Positions 37,258 to 49,453 are shown, counted from the stretch's first letter. The stretch is 64,000 nucleotides of DNA from Cyathus striatus (GCA_025738555.1 JAOVFP010000006.1:6014001-6078000), one strand, 5' to 3'. The notes: a model not told the origin generated them from the letters alone. A program made the numbers and translations.

Positions 37258-38190
37258 CATTCGTTCTAAAAAGTTGAAAAACTCTGTACATAAGTATTGT
37301 AGTTCATGTTCAACCTGAAATTGATAGCGAACATACCATATAGTTAAGAAATACATCTTAAATCCTTCCAAATTCCAAGCAAAAAAAGTTGGAAAAAAAC
37401 TAGTTCTAATCATACATGCACATCTACTGATACTTGTCATTTCTGTACCTTCCCAGCTACCAGTTGATGAATGATTCCACACCTGAACCTAAAATCACAT
37501 TAAATATCCAACATTAAGTATACCAACAAACCCTCTAATACCTCTTTGGTACATACTACCTCTGATGAAAGCAATCCAATAAATTACATTCTCCAAACTC
37601 AACCCACTACCAGGATGTGCTCAATTTATGCTATATCTTCCCAATAACCTAACATACCAATATTCAATAACATTTTAGTATTTTAAAACCCCACCTTTTT
37701 GTGTCATTTCACTATCACCAGAATACAGTAGATTTCATGAGTGTATGACAGCCTTCACTCTATATACAAGGACCCATTAAATGACATACTAAAACATAAA
37801 GCTGTTCTTTTTTGTCATCTATCTACTTACATTACAATCCAATCTCGATAATGGTGGAGTGAAATGGGGTAGTGTGGAAAAGCTTTGAATGGACTTCAAC
37901 AAGGATTGTTACCAGCTTTGAATATAATTTGTAGTGTAATATAGTTTGTGGAACATCATACATATATCTTGTTGTATATCTTGGTAATACAGATACAGGG
38001 GGGAATGGAATCATATAATATCATATATTGTACATATATCTTACTGTATGTCTTGGTAATATGGATACAAAATAGAATGGAATTGTATAGTACATGTATT
38101 TGCAAAATGAATGACATGCCATGAATTGAGTTGTGTCTGGTGTTTTGTGGGGAAGCAAAACTTACTAGTCCTCTCTATTAACATCTAGCA
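37258..38190. repeat. Dispersed repeat related to 14880-15540
   Basis: A non-coding stretch containing TTCAACCTGAAATTGATAGC, ACATACCATATAGT and AATCCTTCCAAATTCCAAGC, matching the earlier copy. Element D is inserted at its left side. No gene is recognised. Confidence 0.6.
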
Positions 38191-38440
38191 TGATATCATT
38201 TTTTAAATCCTAGTTTATCTACAAGAAGGGTGAGTAGTATCCACAAGGGTGAGGCAAGTGGCATTATAAGTCTGGCAGTGGAGGAAGAAGTGATTAGTGG
38301 TCTCGGGGTCATGTTGGCAAGAGAGAGACATATCTTGCCCATTTGCATATGTGATAGTGGTGGGAGCCCAGGAAGTTGTAATTTGTGATGGGGTATATGA
38401 GCACTGTAGAGAGCTTGCGGGGGAGCATTGATTTTTTTAG
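38190..38440 (-). pseudogene. LINE 3' end fragment (CCHC-like knuckle)
   Basis: The minus strand reads CQHDPETTNHFFLHCQTY, the C..C...ET..H....C pattern at the C-terminus of fungal LINE polyproteins, as in the LINE at 9281-13668 but diverged from it. Short fragment only; boundaries unknown. Confidence 0.55.
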
Positions 38441-39198
38441 CATATTTCTAATCATCTCTTCTCTTTCTTCATGTGTGCTCGAATCCTAAGCAAATGATTG
38501 CTGTTATATAGCACCAAGAAAGTTTTATAATGTAAGTAATACCTGATAGCCATGTACACATCTAAAAATACTATATACAATATATGGTAAGTGAGCAAAT
38601 ATCAGTGCCTTTTTGCAATAACAGTGAGATCCCCCATAGAAATGTTAATCCCCCTATCATGTCTTTTCTTTCCTTTGTGTGGATAGGCAAAGACAGCCTC
38701 TCCCTTGAGATCAACTACCTGGTATTCCCCCCTGTAGATTTGGTGGTTTAGGTGATTCATGGCCATAACCAGTTGACCTCTCCTTTCCAGGGGAACCCTA
38801 TGGACATATTTAGCTGGTACAGAAATTACAATATTACCAGTTAATTCCACTCAGATTGATTGATTGCTATTAACAACTTTGACACAAAAACCAGTGCAGT
38901 TTTCATACCTCCCATTTTCAAATCCACAGCTAGCCATAGTTGGTTGGGAGCCCGAAATAATCACATCGAGATAATTTTTACTCAGAAACAAGCTGTCGCC
39001 ATCCACAAGCTGTTTGATCCAATGATCTGAAAAGTTGTAAATATATTAGGGAAATATTTACAAGGAATAACAATACACACCATTGAATTCATTTATGAGA
39101 TTTGAATGTACTGAAGAGCCTTCACCTATAACAAAAGTTTGCATAGATGGTGGAAGAGGACCGGAGGGTTCCAAGTAGCTAGTTGATTCTTCGTTCTC

Positions 39199-42100
39199 CA
39201 TAAGTGTCAGCCAAATTTCTCATTTAAGCTCGACGTTTTATGATATGAAATATCATAAAACGTCGAGCTTAAATGAGTGAGGCATATATTATATATAGTA
39301 TACAGATTACTCATAAAAACTCATTACTTTATGCTTCTTACTATTATTACAATTGTATTATGTGTACTCATAAGTACTCATTACTTCGCATTCCCTATTG
39401 TTATTGTAATACTATTATGTGTACTCATAAGTGCTCATTACCTTATATTTCCTATTGTTATTGTAATACTATAATGCATACTCATAAGTACTCATTACAT
39501 TATGTTTCCTATTGTTGTTGTAATACTATTATGCATACTCATAAGTACTCATTACTTTATATTTCCTATTGTTATTGTAATAGTATTATGTGTACTCATA
39601 AGTACTCATTACATTATGTTTCCTATTGTTATTGTAATAGTATTATGCATACTCATAAGTACTCATTACTTTATGTTTCATATTATTATTGTAATACTAG
39701 TATGTGTACTCATAAGTACTCATTACTTTATGTTCTCTATTATTACTGTAATGCTTTCTATTATTATTTAATAGTATAATGTGTACTCATAAGTACTCAT
39801 TAATTTATGTTTCCTATTGCTATTGTATTAATATTATGTGTACTCATAAGTGCTCATTACTTTATGCTTTATATTATTATTAATGTATTGCTATTACTGA
39901 TTACTAGTTGATCTGCGCTTCATATATTTCCCACGCTTCGCATTTGTCACGTACTTCACGCGCGTCACATTCGTCACACATATTCCCGCGCCTCATATTT
40001 TTCCCGCGCATTACATTTGTCACGTACTTCACGCGCGTCACGTTCGTCACACATATTCCCGCGCCTCATATTTTTCCCGCGCATCGCATTTGTCACGTTA
40101 TTCACGCGCGTCACGTTCGTCACATATATTCCCGCGCTTCGTGTTTGTCACATACTTCCCGCGTGTCACATCTTTCACATATATTCCCGCGCTTCACATC
40201 TGTCACATACTTCCTGCGCGTCACGTTCGTCACAGATATTCCCGCACATCACATTTGTTACATTCTTCCCGTGCGTCACGTCTGTCACGATTCTCCCACA
40301 CTACGCATATATCACACTTGTCACGCTTTAGCGTGTTTGTCACGTTTTAGCGCGTTTGTCACGCTTTAGCGCGTTTGTCATGCTTTAGCGCATTTGTCAT
40401 GCTTTAGCGCATTTGTCATGCTTTAGCGCATTTGTCATGCTTTAGCGCATTTGTCATGCTTTAGCGCGTTTGTCATGCTTTCATGCGCGTCACGCGTCAC
40501 GTTTGTCACATTCTTTATGAGCATAATGCTCTTATGAATGTCATACATCTCACATCTATTTGTCACGCATTTCACACTCGTCACATGTGTCACATCTTTG
40601 AGGATCTGCATGCATGTCACACTTTTCACATATGTTACATATTTTTTGAAGTGCATTGCAACTTTTTCACAAATATCATGCTTTCCAATCATATCAGATT
40701 TTATGTCTCTACCACTATTCAAGTTGTCATGAGAGTGGAGTAAGTATTTAACGGTATAGAGTGAATTATACCTGCAGAGGAAACAATATGTACTTGTAGA
40801 ATTGGAGATTGTAACATGGAAAATAACAATTAGAAAGTTACAGAAGTGTAGTAATAAGAAATTAGAATGAAACATGTAAAGTGTATATATAGTCGAAGTC
40901 TTACTCCCACTGACAGAGCATGAGAATTTGGAAATGGGATGATATAATGTTTAATAATCAGGACTAGAGATGTAATTAAATGACAAAGTAAAAACTATAA
41001 TGGTTAGTCTGGATATGAGAGGTGATGAGATCATTATGATACAAATGGATATTTTGGAAATATTTAACAACTGAACAGCAAAGGACATATACTGAAAGAA
41101 CAACATATAGATAACAAATCTGAAAGAATGGTGAGTATATGTGATTCCACATCACATTAAACTCACATGTCTCAGTCATTAAATGATCATGATTCTTGCA
41201 TTAACCATAGGTTATTCTTATATCTTCAATGCACATTATTAAGTCACATATATGCTTACTCTATATTATTACATGACACTTCTACACTGTCATGTGTTTC
41301 ACATCTCTGATTAATGTTATATAGTTCTTTTAGTATTAGTATCCATTCATACATATGAAACCCCCTCCTGTACTTCTCTTCACTTTCTTGCTCAGTGGTC
41401 ATTACTTGATTTTCTATCCTTTAGTTTGGTGTCAACCACATCATCACCTTCTTTTCTTCCTGCCCTCTCCTCAGAAAGACAACTTTGTCTTTTCTCCTTT
41501 CTTGCCTAAGAACAACTTACTACCATTTTTCTAAAGTCATGTGCAGTATTGTCATATAGGGTCTGAATCAATGACTTACTTGTCAATGCAAGAGGCTGAA
41601 TTACACTGCTAAGTAATGAGATATGGGTTAAATGTGGCATCACTAAGTGCACTGATTCCTTGGATATGAAAGGTACAGAACATTTTTCATTATAGACCTG
41701 TTGGAACCCCATCAACATGTCACAATCATGATACACATGCAAGCATGATGTGCTTGAAATGTATTATACATCTCAAAGATGTGACATAAGTAACACTTAT
41801 GATGTGTGTGAAAGCAGGATGAAAGCCTCAAAGACATTATGAATATGATGCATGTGTAACTCATAAGAAACAGATGTGACCTATGTGACGAGCGTGACAA
41901 ATGTAACACGTGATGCGCATACAAAGTATGACAAATGCACTGACAAGCATGAAAAGCATGATAAATAGATGTGAGATGTATGACATTCATAAGAGCATTA
42001 TGCTCATAAAGAATGTGACAAACGTGACGCGTGACGCGCATGAAAGCATGACAAACACACTAAAGCATGACAAACACGCTAAAGCATGACAAACACGCTA

Positions 42101-43518
42101 AAGCATGACAAACACGCTAAAGCATGACAAACACACTAAAGCATGACAAACACGCTAAAGCATGACAAACACGCTAAAGCATGACAAACACGCTAAAGCA
42201 TGACAAACACGCTAAAGCGTGACAAACACGCTAAAGCGTGACAAACGCGCTAAAGCGTGACAAACGCGCTAAAGCGTGACAAACGCGCTAAAGCGTGACA
42301 AACGCGCTAAAGCGTGACAAACGCGCTAAAGCGTGACAAACGCGCTAAAACGTGACAAACACGCTAAAGCGTGACAAGTGTGATATATGCGTAGTGTGGG
42401 AGAATCGTGACAGACGTGACGCACGGGAAGAATGTAACAAATGTGATGTGCGGGAATATCTGTGACGAACGTGACGCGCAGGAAGTATGTGACAGATGTG
42501 AAGCGCGGGAATATATGTGAAAGATGTGACACGCGGGAAGTATGTGACAAACACGAAGCGCGGGAATATATGTGACGAACGTGACGCGCGTGAATAACGT
42601 GACAAATGCGATGCGCGGGAAAAATATGAGGCGCGGGAATATGTGTGACGAACGTGACGCGCGTGAAGTACGTGACAAATGTAATGCGCGGGAAAAATAT
42701 GAGGCGCGGGAATATGTGTGACAAATGTGACGCGCGTGAATAACGTGACAAATGCGATGCGCGGGAAAAATATGAGGCGCGGGAATATGTGTGACGAATG
42801 TGACGCGCGTGAAGTACGTGACAAATGCGAAGCGTGGGAAATATATGAAGCGCAGATCAACTAGTAATCAGTAATAGCAATACATTAATAATAATAGAAA
42901 GCATAAAGTAATGAGCACTTATGAGTACACATAATATTAATACAATAGCAATAGGAAACATAAATTAATGAGTACTTATGAGTACACATTATACTATTAA
43001 ATAATAATAGAAAGCATTACAGTAATAATAGAGAACATAAAGTAATGAGTACTTATGAGTACACATACTAGTATTACAATAATAATATGAAACATAAAGT
43101 AATGAGTACTTATGAGTATGCATAATAGTAATACTATTACAATAACAATATGAAACATAATGTAATGAGTACTTATGAGTATGCATAATAGTATTACAAC
43201 AACAATAGGAAACATAATGTAATGAGTACTTATGAGTACACATAATACTATTACAATAACAATAGGAAATATAAAGTAATGAGTACTTATGAGTATGCAT
43301 AATAGTATTACAATAACAATAGGGAATGCGAAGTAATGAGTACTTATGAGTACACATAATACAATTGTAATAATAGTAAGAAGCATAAAGTAATGAGTTT
43401 TTATGAGTAATCTGTATACTATATATAATATATGCCTCACTCATTTAAGCTCGACGTTTTATGATATTTCATATCATAAAACGTCGAGCTTAAATGATAA
43501 ATTTGGCTGACACGCCTC
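39199..43518. mobile_element. Foldback element A2 (4.3 kb, 7-bp TSD CGTTCTC)
   Basis: CGTTCTC lies at 39192-39198 and 43519-43525. The ends are CATAAGTGTCAGCC and GGCTGACACGCCTC. Same architecture as A1: hairpins at 39220-39276 and 43441-43497; 57-bp arrays (39300-39890, 42890-43410; about 9-10 units each); GTCAC/CCCGCGC blocks; and 19-bp arrays of about 8 units on the left (40320-40480) and 17 on the right (42050-42380). The loop is about 40640-41870. Compared with A1 there are fewer 57-bp units and a longer loop. It is inserted in the Spt5-like gene. Confidence 0.9.
41330..41690 (-). other. Extra segment in the A2 loop, possible coding remnant
   Basis: Absent from the A1 loop: there the flanking words TATAGTTCTTTT and CATTTTTCATTATAGACC are joined directly. 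The minus strand is open over 41742-41506, but I recognise no motif. It is either a deletion in A1 or an insertion in A2. No TSD is obvious. Confidence 0.5.
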
Positions 43519-45999
43519 CGTTCTCTGGAACTATAATTACTGTTATCAGTATATGCCAATACTATGACTAAAACTGACTGACTGCGATGCAGATACGCAA
43601 TAAATTCAGCAGCTGTGGCATTTGATATCTAAGCAGTATTTAATTAAGCACATATATCACATTTAAATATAAATACTTACTTGCGAGATCCTTGAGCTGG
43701 GATTCCAAGCAGGCGTATGGGACCCAGTCCCAAAATCATTTTCCCATTGAGGCATAGGACATATATTCATTGACAATGATGAATCTCCAACTAAATTAAG
43801 ACCCTTGAAAATTTCTGGGAATGTGTCATAATGCCTACAATATATTATTAGTTTTCAGGAGCAGAAAGTCAAAATTTTATCTATAATTACCCAGGAATAT
43901 ATAAGTGCTTTATTGACACTTCATCCTGATGGTTGGAGCTTATTAAGCAGGCCTGAACTTCAAGAATGGCTTTCCCATCCACATTCACTCTTCAGTATAC
44001 CCATATCCCCTTTATGAGGGCCAAATTTAACCACTGCGTATTGGCCATAAAGAAATTTATACAGATCTTCTTGCATGATCCTGGCCTCATATTCACGATT
44101 CACCATACTCTTCTCCTTAAAGGTACGGCTTCTATGGACTTCGCTACAAAAATCCAAATCTGATGAGCGAACTGACTCATGATGCCCCTATTCAAATGGT
44201 TTGAGTAATGTGTCACTGCAAAAATGTTTATAACTACCTTTATTGGAAAGGTGATGATGGTAACTTTCTCCTTGCCAATTTGCCCATAAGGCTGTATATC
44301 AGATACCATCCTGACAATTCCCTTGAGATGTCCAGACTTCACCCTAATGCCATCACCAATTGTGAAGCATTTTTGGAGTTGAATAACCAGATATTCGAAT
44401 AGTATTGGCAGGGATTCAAGGAGTCTTAGTGTTATGTTTCCTTCTGGGATGTCTTCTATGGAGGCAAGCAAAACCTTAGGCTGCTGTAGGACAACCTTCA
44501 CTTGATCACCTATACATATCGTTGCTGAAAGTACAGCTCACCTTGTATCTTCCAAATTTTTTTTAGGAATTAGGCTACAGCTCTCGAATGACCGTAGCTC
44601 ATTGATTGTAGGAGTTGCTTCAACCTGATAATGGCATTCCGATTTGAGTTGCTCATGCAGTATGAACCCATCTTGTGTGTAGAAGGATTTCCTAAACTTA
44701 TATCCTTTAATAATTTGATTATTCTGATCTTCGAAAATAACTTCAAAGGTATTTGAGCTTATTTCTCGTGCTTTTTCAGGATTAAAGAGCTCGCAAGGTG
44801 GTTTCAGATTTGATGAACTAGATACATGCTTTCATTTCGACAAGTTCCTATATGTTGTTCGAGGTATATGAACAATGTTGATCTCGAAAATCTTCTTGCA
44901 GACATCTGTAATAAAACCTAGGTCATATTGAAACCTTCTTCTGAGTCGGACCCATGTGTTCTTGGATGGAATATAGTGTTCTCCAATTTTTGAAAAGGAG
45001 ACATCCCAAGTGGTAGCTGGCACCACATGGATACTGTTTTGATATACATCTGCCAAAATCCTGGTGCTGGCCCTAACACCATTGAGACATTTAGCTTCCA
45101 CATAAATGTGACCAGGGATGACCAATAATGAAAATGCACTGCAGATGTACTTCAGGCTGCCATGTAAGCTGAGGGAAAATACCACATCTTCCTCAGATCC
45201 ATCCTATAAAATGTAAAGAAGATCTCAGACATATCTGTATTGTACTGACTGACCTTAACTGCTAGATCCCAAAGGGGCCAGTCCAAGTTAACATATGTTG
45301 TAAAAATATTGTTGATAAGTTCACGGTGATTATCAAAGCATTGTCCTGCTTGTAAACTCGCAAGAAGGTCCCCTCCACCTGAGCATAAGAAATCCATAAC
45401 TTGCTATTTCTTGTCTTCATTTTGTAAGCACATGTAAAGTGAGTGCTGAAGTATCAGTCATGCTATGGGGGTGTTGGGATCTTCCTCATCCTGATCCTCA
45501 TCATTGATAAACCCTACAATAGTCAATTTCAGCCAGATAATTTGAATTTGGGTAATGAATTATACATACCATCCATATCCTCACTGTCCTCTTCATCCTC
45601 TGAGTCAGAAGCCACCTTCGCTTCAATATCTAAGAACATTTTCTGTATGAGATGAAAGACTTCAATAATACATTTGTTACTCGCAGTATAATACATCACC
45701 TCTATTCTTGCTCTCTTGTTATTCTTCGGTAGAGGCATCTCATCATCAGGGTCATAATGCCATTGAATTTTGCTGGCATCCTTCAATGTGTCGTCATGAT
45801 TCAAAGCACAATTATCTTCAGCCATTATTATTTTTATTGCTACAGGTAGTGTTTTTATTGTATCGAAATGTGCCTTCATTGTGGGTCCCAGGTCCTGGTG
45901 GTTTTTGTTGCTTTTACAGTGTAGCTTCGTTATGACTAGACATTTTATCATTCAGTGATATATATCTATGTTTATCTATGTTATCTACTTATTGTATCT

Positions 46000-46330
46000 A
46001 CTGTATCTAGTTTATCTAGTGTAATTAATGTTCAGATACTGCAATGGTGAAGGAATGGACAAAGAATCAACAGACACCCACAACTGTTATATTGAAAATG
46101 GTTTATTTTAGGGCAGGCTCAAATAATCATGTGATGTTCATAATCATATCAAACTTACGGATAGTGTACCTACAGTATCTTATCTACTTTAACTAGTGTT
46201 CAGTTGTTACAATGGTGAAGGAACAGAAATAATTGATAAAAAAAAACCATAAACTAGTTGAATCTATATTGGCACCCATTAAACTTAATAATAAAATCGA
46301 TCTAGAAAAATGTTACTGGAAAAAGTCAAT
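46000..46330. other. Intergenic
   Basis: Contains a short diverged direct repeat (TTATCTACTT..AGTGTTCAG, ACAATGGTGAAGGAA at 46040 and 46208). No gene. Confidence 0.4.
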
Positions 46331-46340
46331 ATAATAATGT

Positions 46341-46419
46341 ACTTATTGGGATTCGAACCCAAAGCCATCCAAAGATTAGTACAATGTTTATTCACACTGT
46401 ACCATTAGGCTAATTGAAC
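46341..46419 (-). other. tRNA-like sequence 1 of 3
   Basis: On the minus strand the sequence has TAGCCTAATGG (A box) and GGGTTCGAATCCC (perfect B box) at tRNA spacing. One of three similar modules repeated at intervals of about 120-165 bp with related spacer sequence. Confidence 0.6.
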
Positions 46420-46504
46420 TTAGAAATTACATGTAACTGCTCAGATCATATCACTACTATTTGTGGCACAAACTTTTAAAAGACATTATAAAATATATGA
46501 ACAG

Positions 46505-46586
46505 GTACTTACTGGAATTCGAACCCAAAGCCTTCCATAATATATTACAATGTTGGTTTGCACTGTACCATTAGGCTAATTGACCT
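46505..46586 (-). other. tRNA-like sequence 2 of 3
   Basis: Same module as its neighbours: TAGCCTAATGG, then GGGTTCGAATTCC, one base from the perfect B box. The acceptor-like ends pair less well than in copy 3. Confidence 0.6.
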
Positions 46587-46628
46587 TAAGATCAATCTGG
46601 AAAAAAACTCAGAAGTTATTGACCTAGA

Positions 46629-46709
46629 GGTCCATTCGGGATTCGAACCCAAAGCCTTTCAAAGACTAGTACAATGTTTATTTGCACTGTACCATTAGGC
46701 TAATTGACC
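46629..46709 (-). other. tRNA-like sequence 3 of 3
   Basis: The best of the three. GGTCAAT at the 5' end and ATGGACC at the 3' end pair with one mismatch. A box TAGCCTAATGG and B box GGGTTCGAATCCC are intact. A hairpin ACAGTG/CATTGT stands where the anticodon stem should be, but with an 8-nt loop, and the variable part is long. It is more likely a SINE-type or pseudo-tRNA than a working tRNA gene. Confidence 0.6.
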
Positions 46710-47080
46710 TTGTGAATTATATGCAACTGCTCAGATCATATCACTACTATTTATGTCATGAACTTTTTTTTAAAAAACTAACCTTACAACTAGTTGAACT
46801 AAAAAGAACTATATGATACTCTTTGTTGTGCGAACTTTCAATGCTGAAACAATCTGGAAAAAAATTGAGATATATAATACTTTTCATCAAGTGTACAACT
46901 ACGGGGATCTATGTGTACTGAAGAATAATATTAAGGATCTCATAGCATAAACTTTTTTAAAAAAACACTAGATGCAACATAAGCAAGTCAACTGCTCACG
47001 TTATATTACTACCACCTAATAAACTTAATAACAAGAGCAATCTAGAACATCATACAGGAGCACTTCTAATTCATGAAGTC
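46710..47080. other. Intergenic, AT-rich
   Basis: Continues the spacer sequence of the tRNA-like repeats (CTGCTCAGATCATATCACTAC) and then decays. No gene. Confidence 0.45.
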
Positions 47081-47084
47081 ATAT

Positions 47085-47470
47085 GGACTTTAAGTAACTT
47101 AATATTCACTTAACATACATTCGAAGGAACTTGAATTTTTGCTAGATGGAACTTAACTGAACTTGACTACCACTCGACAGAACTTAACTTTTGACTTGAA
47201 GGAACTTAACTTTCACTTGATGGAACTTAACTTTTTAATTGAAGGAACTTAACTGAACTTGGCTACCACTTGGTGGGACTTAGCTTTTGACTTGAAGGAA
47301 CTTAACTTTCACTCAACAGAACTTAACTTTTTAATTAAAGGAACTTAACTTTCACTCGATGGAACTTAACTGAACTTGACTATCACTTGACAGAACTTAA
47401 CTTTTGACTCAAGGAACTTAACTGGATTTTACTATCACTTGACAGAACTTAACTTTTCACTCTGTATGTT
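47085..47470 (+). repeat. GGAACTTAACTT minisatellite
   Basis: About 15 diverged units of roughly 22 bp built on GGAACTTAACTTTCACTCGA and GGAACTTAACTTTTGACTTG, with irregular spacing. Confidence 0.8.
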
Positions 47471-48265
47471 GACCTTCATTTGATTAACTGAAAGGCCTCA
47501 ACTCAATTGAGTCTTCATTAATTCAGAAAAAAAAAGATGTCTCAGCAGCATACATCACATGTTCAATATCCCATAGAATTCCCATTGAGGTATATGGATA
47601 GTACTGTCATATCACACTTATGTCCCTTTTCAGCACATGTAGTTGGGTGTAATATCAGTGATGGGGTACCATATGTCGCAACATAGGGGTGTCTACTTGT
47701 ACATGTAAGTATGGAAATTGTATCGTAGAAGAGAAAAATGTGTATGCATAGTCTGTTGTCGTTATATACTGACACTCGGGATTTATAGACAAAATTGAAT
47801 CAATAATGAAATGATATGCATGAAAACATATGCTTGCTTAGGTATCTTCATAATTGTAATGCAACTGAAACCATGATATCACCTCTAATATATTAATAAA
47901 AATATTCTCTACTTTCTACATATGGAAAAGAATACTTATTGTAGGTCTGAATCCTACTGATACTGTACTCATATGTTGCGCTTCGATGTTGACATTCATT
48001 CTTGTTACATAAATAACCTAAAATGACATATACTTAAAATTAGCATACTGAAACAACCGAAAATCCTGAACAACATATTATCAATAAGAAAATAACACAG
48101 AAACAAGACATATGTATAATGTACTATAAGTCACCCTCAAAACTTCAACCGCAATGAGTGAACTGCGAAGCATGGTGTGTGTGGCTCACAACATGATGCA
48201 CAAAGGGTTTTTGTGCAGAAATCACGCTGTATGTGACCATCTGTGTGATGAGGCTAGTGAGTCTT
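47471..48265. other. Intergenic
   Basis: No coding sequence, RNA gene or clear repeat recognised. Confidence 0.4.
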
Positions 48266-48269
48266 AATG

Positions 48270-48560
48270 GAGGAGTAGTGTCAACTTAGAGGAGATGTTG
48301 CAGGTGATCTGTGTTGGTGGCTGGGGGAGAATTTCCAGTGGTGGGAGGCGGCAGCTTTGAGTCGTTTCACATCATGATGAACAATGGTATGTTTTTGTGG
48401 AGGAGCTTTGGAGGCTCCTTCCATGAGCTCAAGCCGTAGGTAATTGTGTGCTTAGCCTCCCTGTCCACTGCATTGTTTCCAATAACATCAAAGTGGCTAG
48501 TACCCATCTGAGAGTGACCTGGATGTCCACACCACCCCGTCTGGAGGAGGACTTTCTATT
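48270..48560 (-). pseudogene. RNase H fragment of a retroelement
   Basis: The minus strand encodes DIQVTLRWV followed by HFDVIGNNAVDREAKHT, the C-terminal RNase H motif (WVPGH..I.GNE.AD..AK) of LINEs, with a frame disturbance between the two. The neighbouring sequence is not recognisable, so this is a short relic. Confidence 0.6.
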
Positions 48561-48660
48561 GCTAATACTAATACTAATACTACTACTACTACTACTACTA
48601 TTACTTGTACTAATACTACTACTACTATTACTTATACTGGTGCTACTCTAATATGTTACT
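48556..48660 (+). repeat. (ACT)n microsatellite
   Basis: Imperfect ACT/TAATACT runs. Open frames through it are simple-sequence artefacts. Confidence 0.9.
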
Positions 48661-48944
48661 AGTGAGAACATGAGTGAATAGATGAAAGAATTGATGGTAA
48701 CGGTCACAGTGTTGACTGCTCCTGTCATATTTAGGGCAGGCCAACCCTGCCCTAAATATGACCAAAACAACCAAACTTGGAGTCACATGATGTGGCTGCA
48801 CCATCACTTTCTTTCCACTACTACCACATACTCCCATAGTTAGATAGTAGCAGTAGTATCTCGAGTGTACCTAATAGTAGAAATAATAAAAATACATTAT
48901 ATTCTTCAACAAACATTTGAATACCAATGGTAGCTAGGAAAATA

Positions 48945-49282
48945 TGTTAGATATTCTGGGTTGCATAGCTTCCTTGACAGCTGTCACTTGTCACCTGTCA
49001 TACTTGACAGATCTGTGATTGACAGATACTTGATTGACAGATTTGTGATTGACAGATTGACAGCTGTCAGTTACCTTAGTTACAGGACTTTGGTTGGACT
49101 TTGGTAGACTTACTCAGTATATAAACACTCTGTAACTTGGTAGTTGTAAACAAGTTTCCTCCCCATCTTGTGTCTGTGTCAGTGTTTGTGTCTGAGTTCT
49201 TGCACCTTTACCACCCTCTCTTTGCTCCATTATCTCACCCTATTCTCTCATTCACTCCTCTCTATTCTTGTTACTTCTGACA
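48945..49282 (+). mobile_element. LTR relative of the solo LTR in A4
   Basis: Begins TGTTAGATATTCTGGGTTG like 28866. A TATAAAC box lies at about 49120, followed by TTTCCTCCCCATCTTGTGTCTG. Ends in TTCTGACA. It has extra TTGACAGAT/CTGTCA repeats compared with the A4 copy. I found no clean TSD. Confidence 0.55.
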
Positions 49283-49453
49283 AAAGAAGATGGAATGCTC
49301 AACAGTGAGGGCCAATTTACATGAGAAAGGGATGGAGAAAAACATAGTATTCCCCTCAGTACTGTGAACAGAATTAGGTATAGCTGTCTATGCATTCGAG
49401 ATGTAACTAATGTTCTTTATATATTATCAGAACCAACCGTTTACTGTTACAGC

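Larger units (their letters stand above)
38602..45951 (-). pseudogene. Spt5-like gene (NGN and KOW domains), split by foldback element A2
   Basis: Read on the minus strand: an acidic segment with ASDSEDEEDSEDMDG (about 45610); DWPLWDLAVK (45280); an intron at about 45189-45238; an NGN-like domain with IPGHIYVEAKCLNGVRA (about 45110), IHVVPATTWD and TWVRLRRR; KOW-type motifs GDGIRVKSGHLKGIVRMV (44350) and GQYAVVKFGPHKGDMGIL (44020); then A2; then a further C-terminal KOW-like part from VELTGNIVISVPAKYV to GDLTVIAKRH. This is the architecture of the transcription elongation factor Spt5, in a diverged form of the kind duplicated in many agaricomycetes. An in-frame TGA at 38853-38851, before VELTG, is a further break. 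Removing A2 and one TSD keeps the frame. Exons are only partly resolved. Confidence 0.72.
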
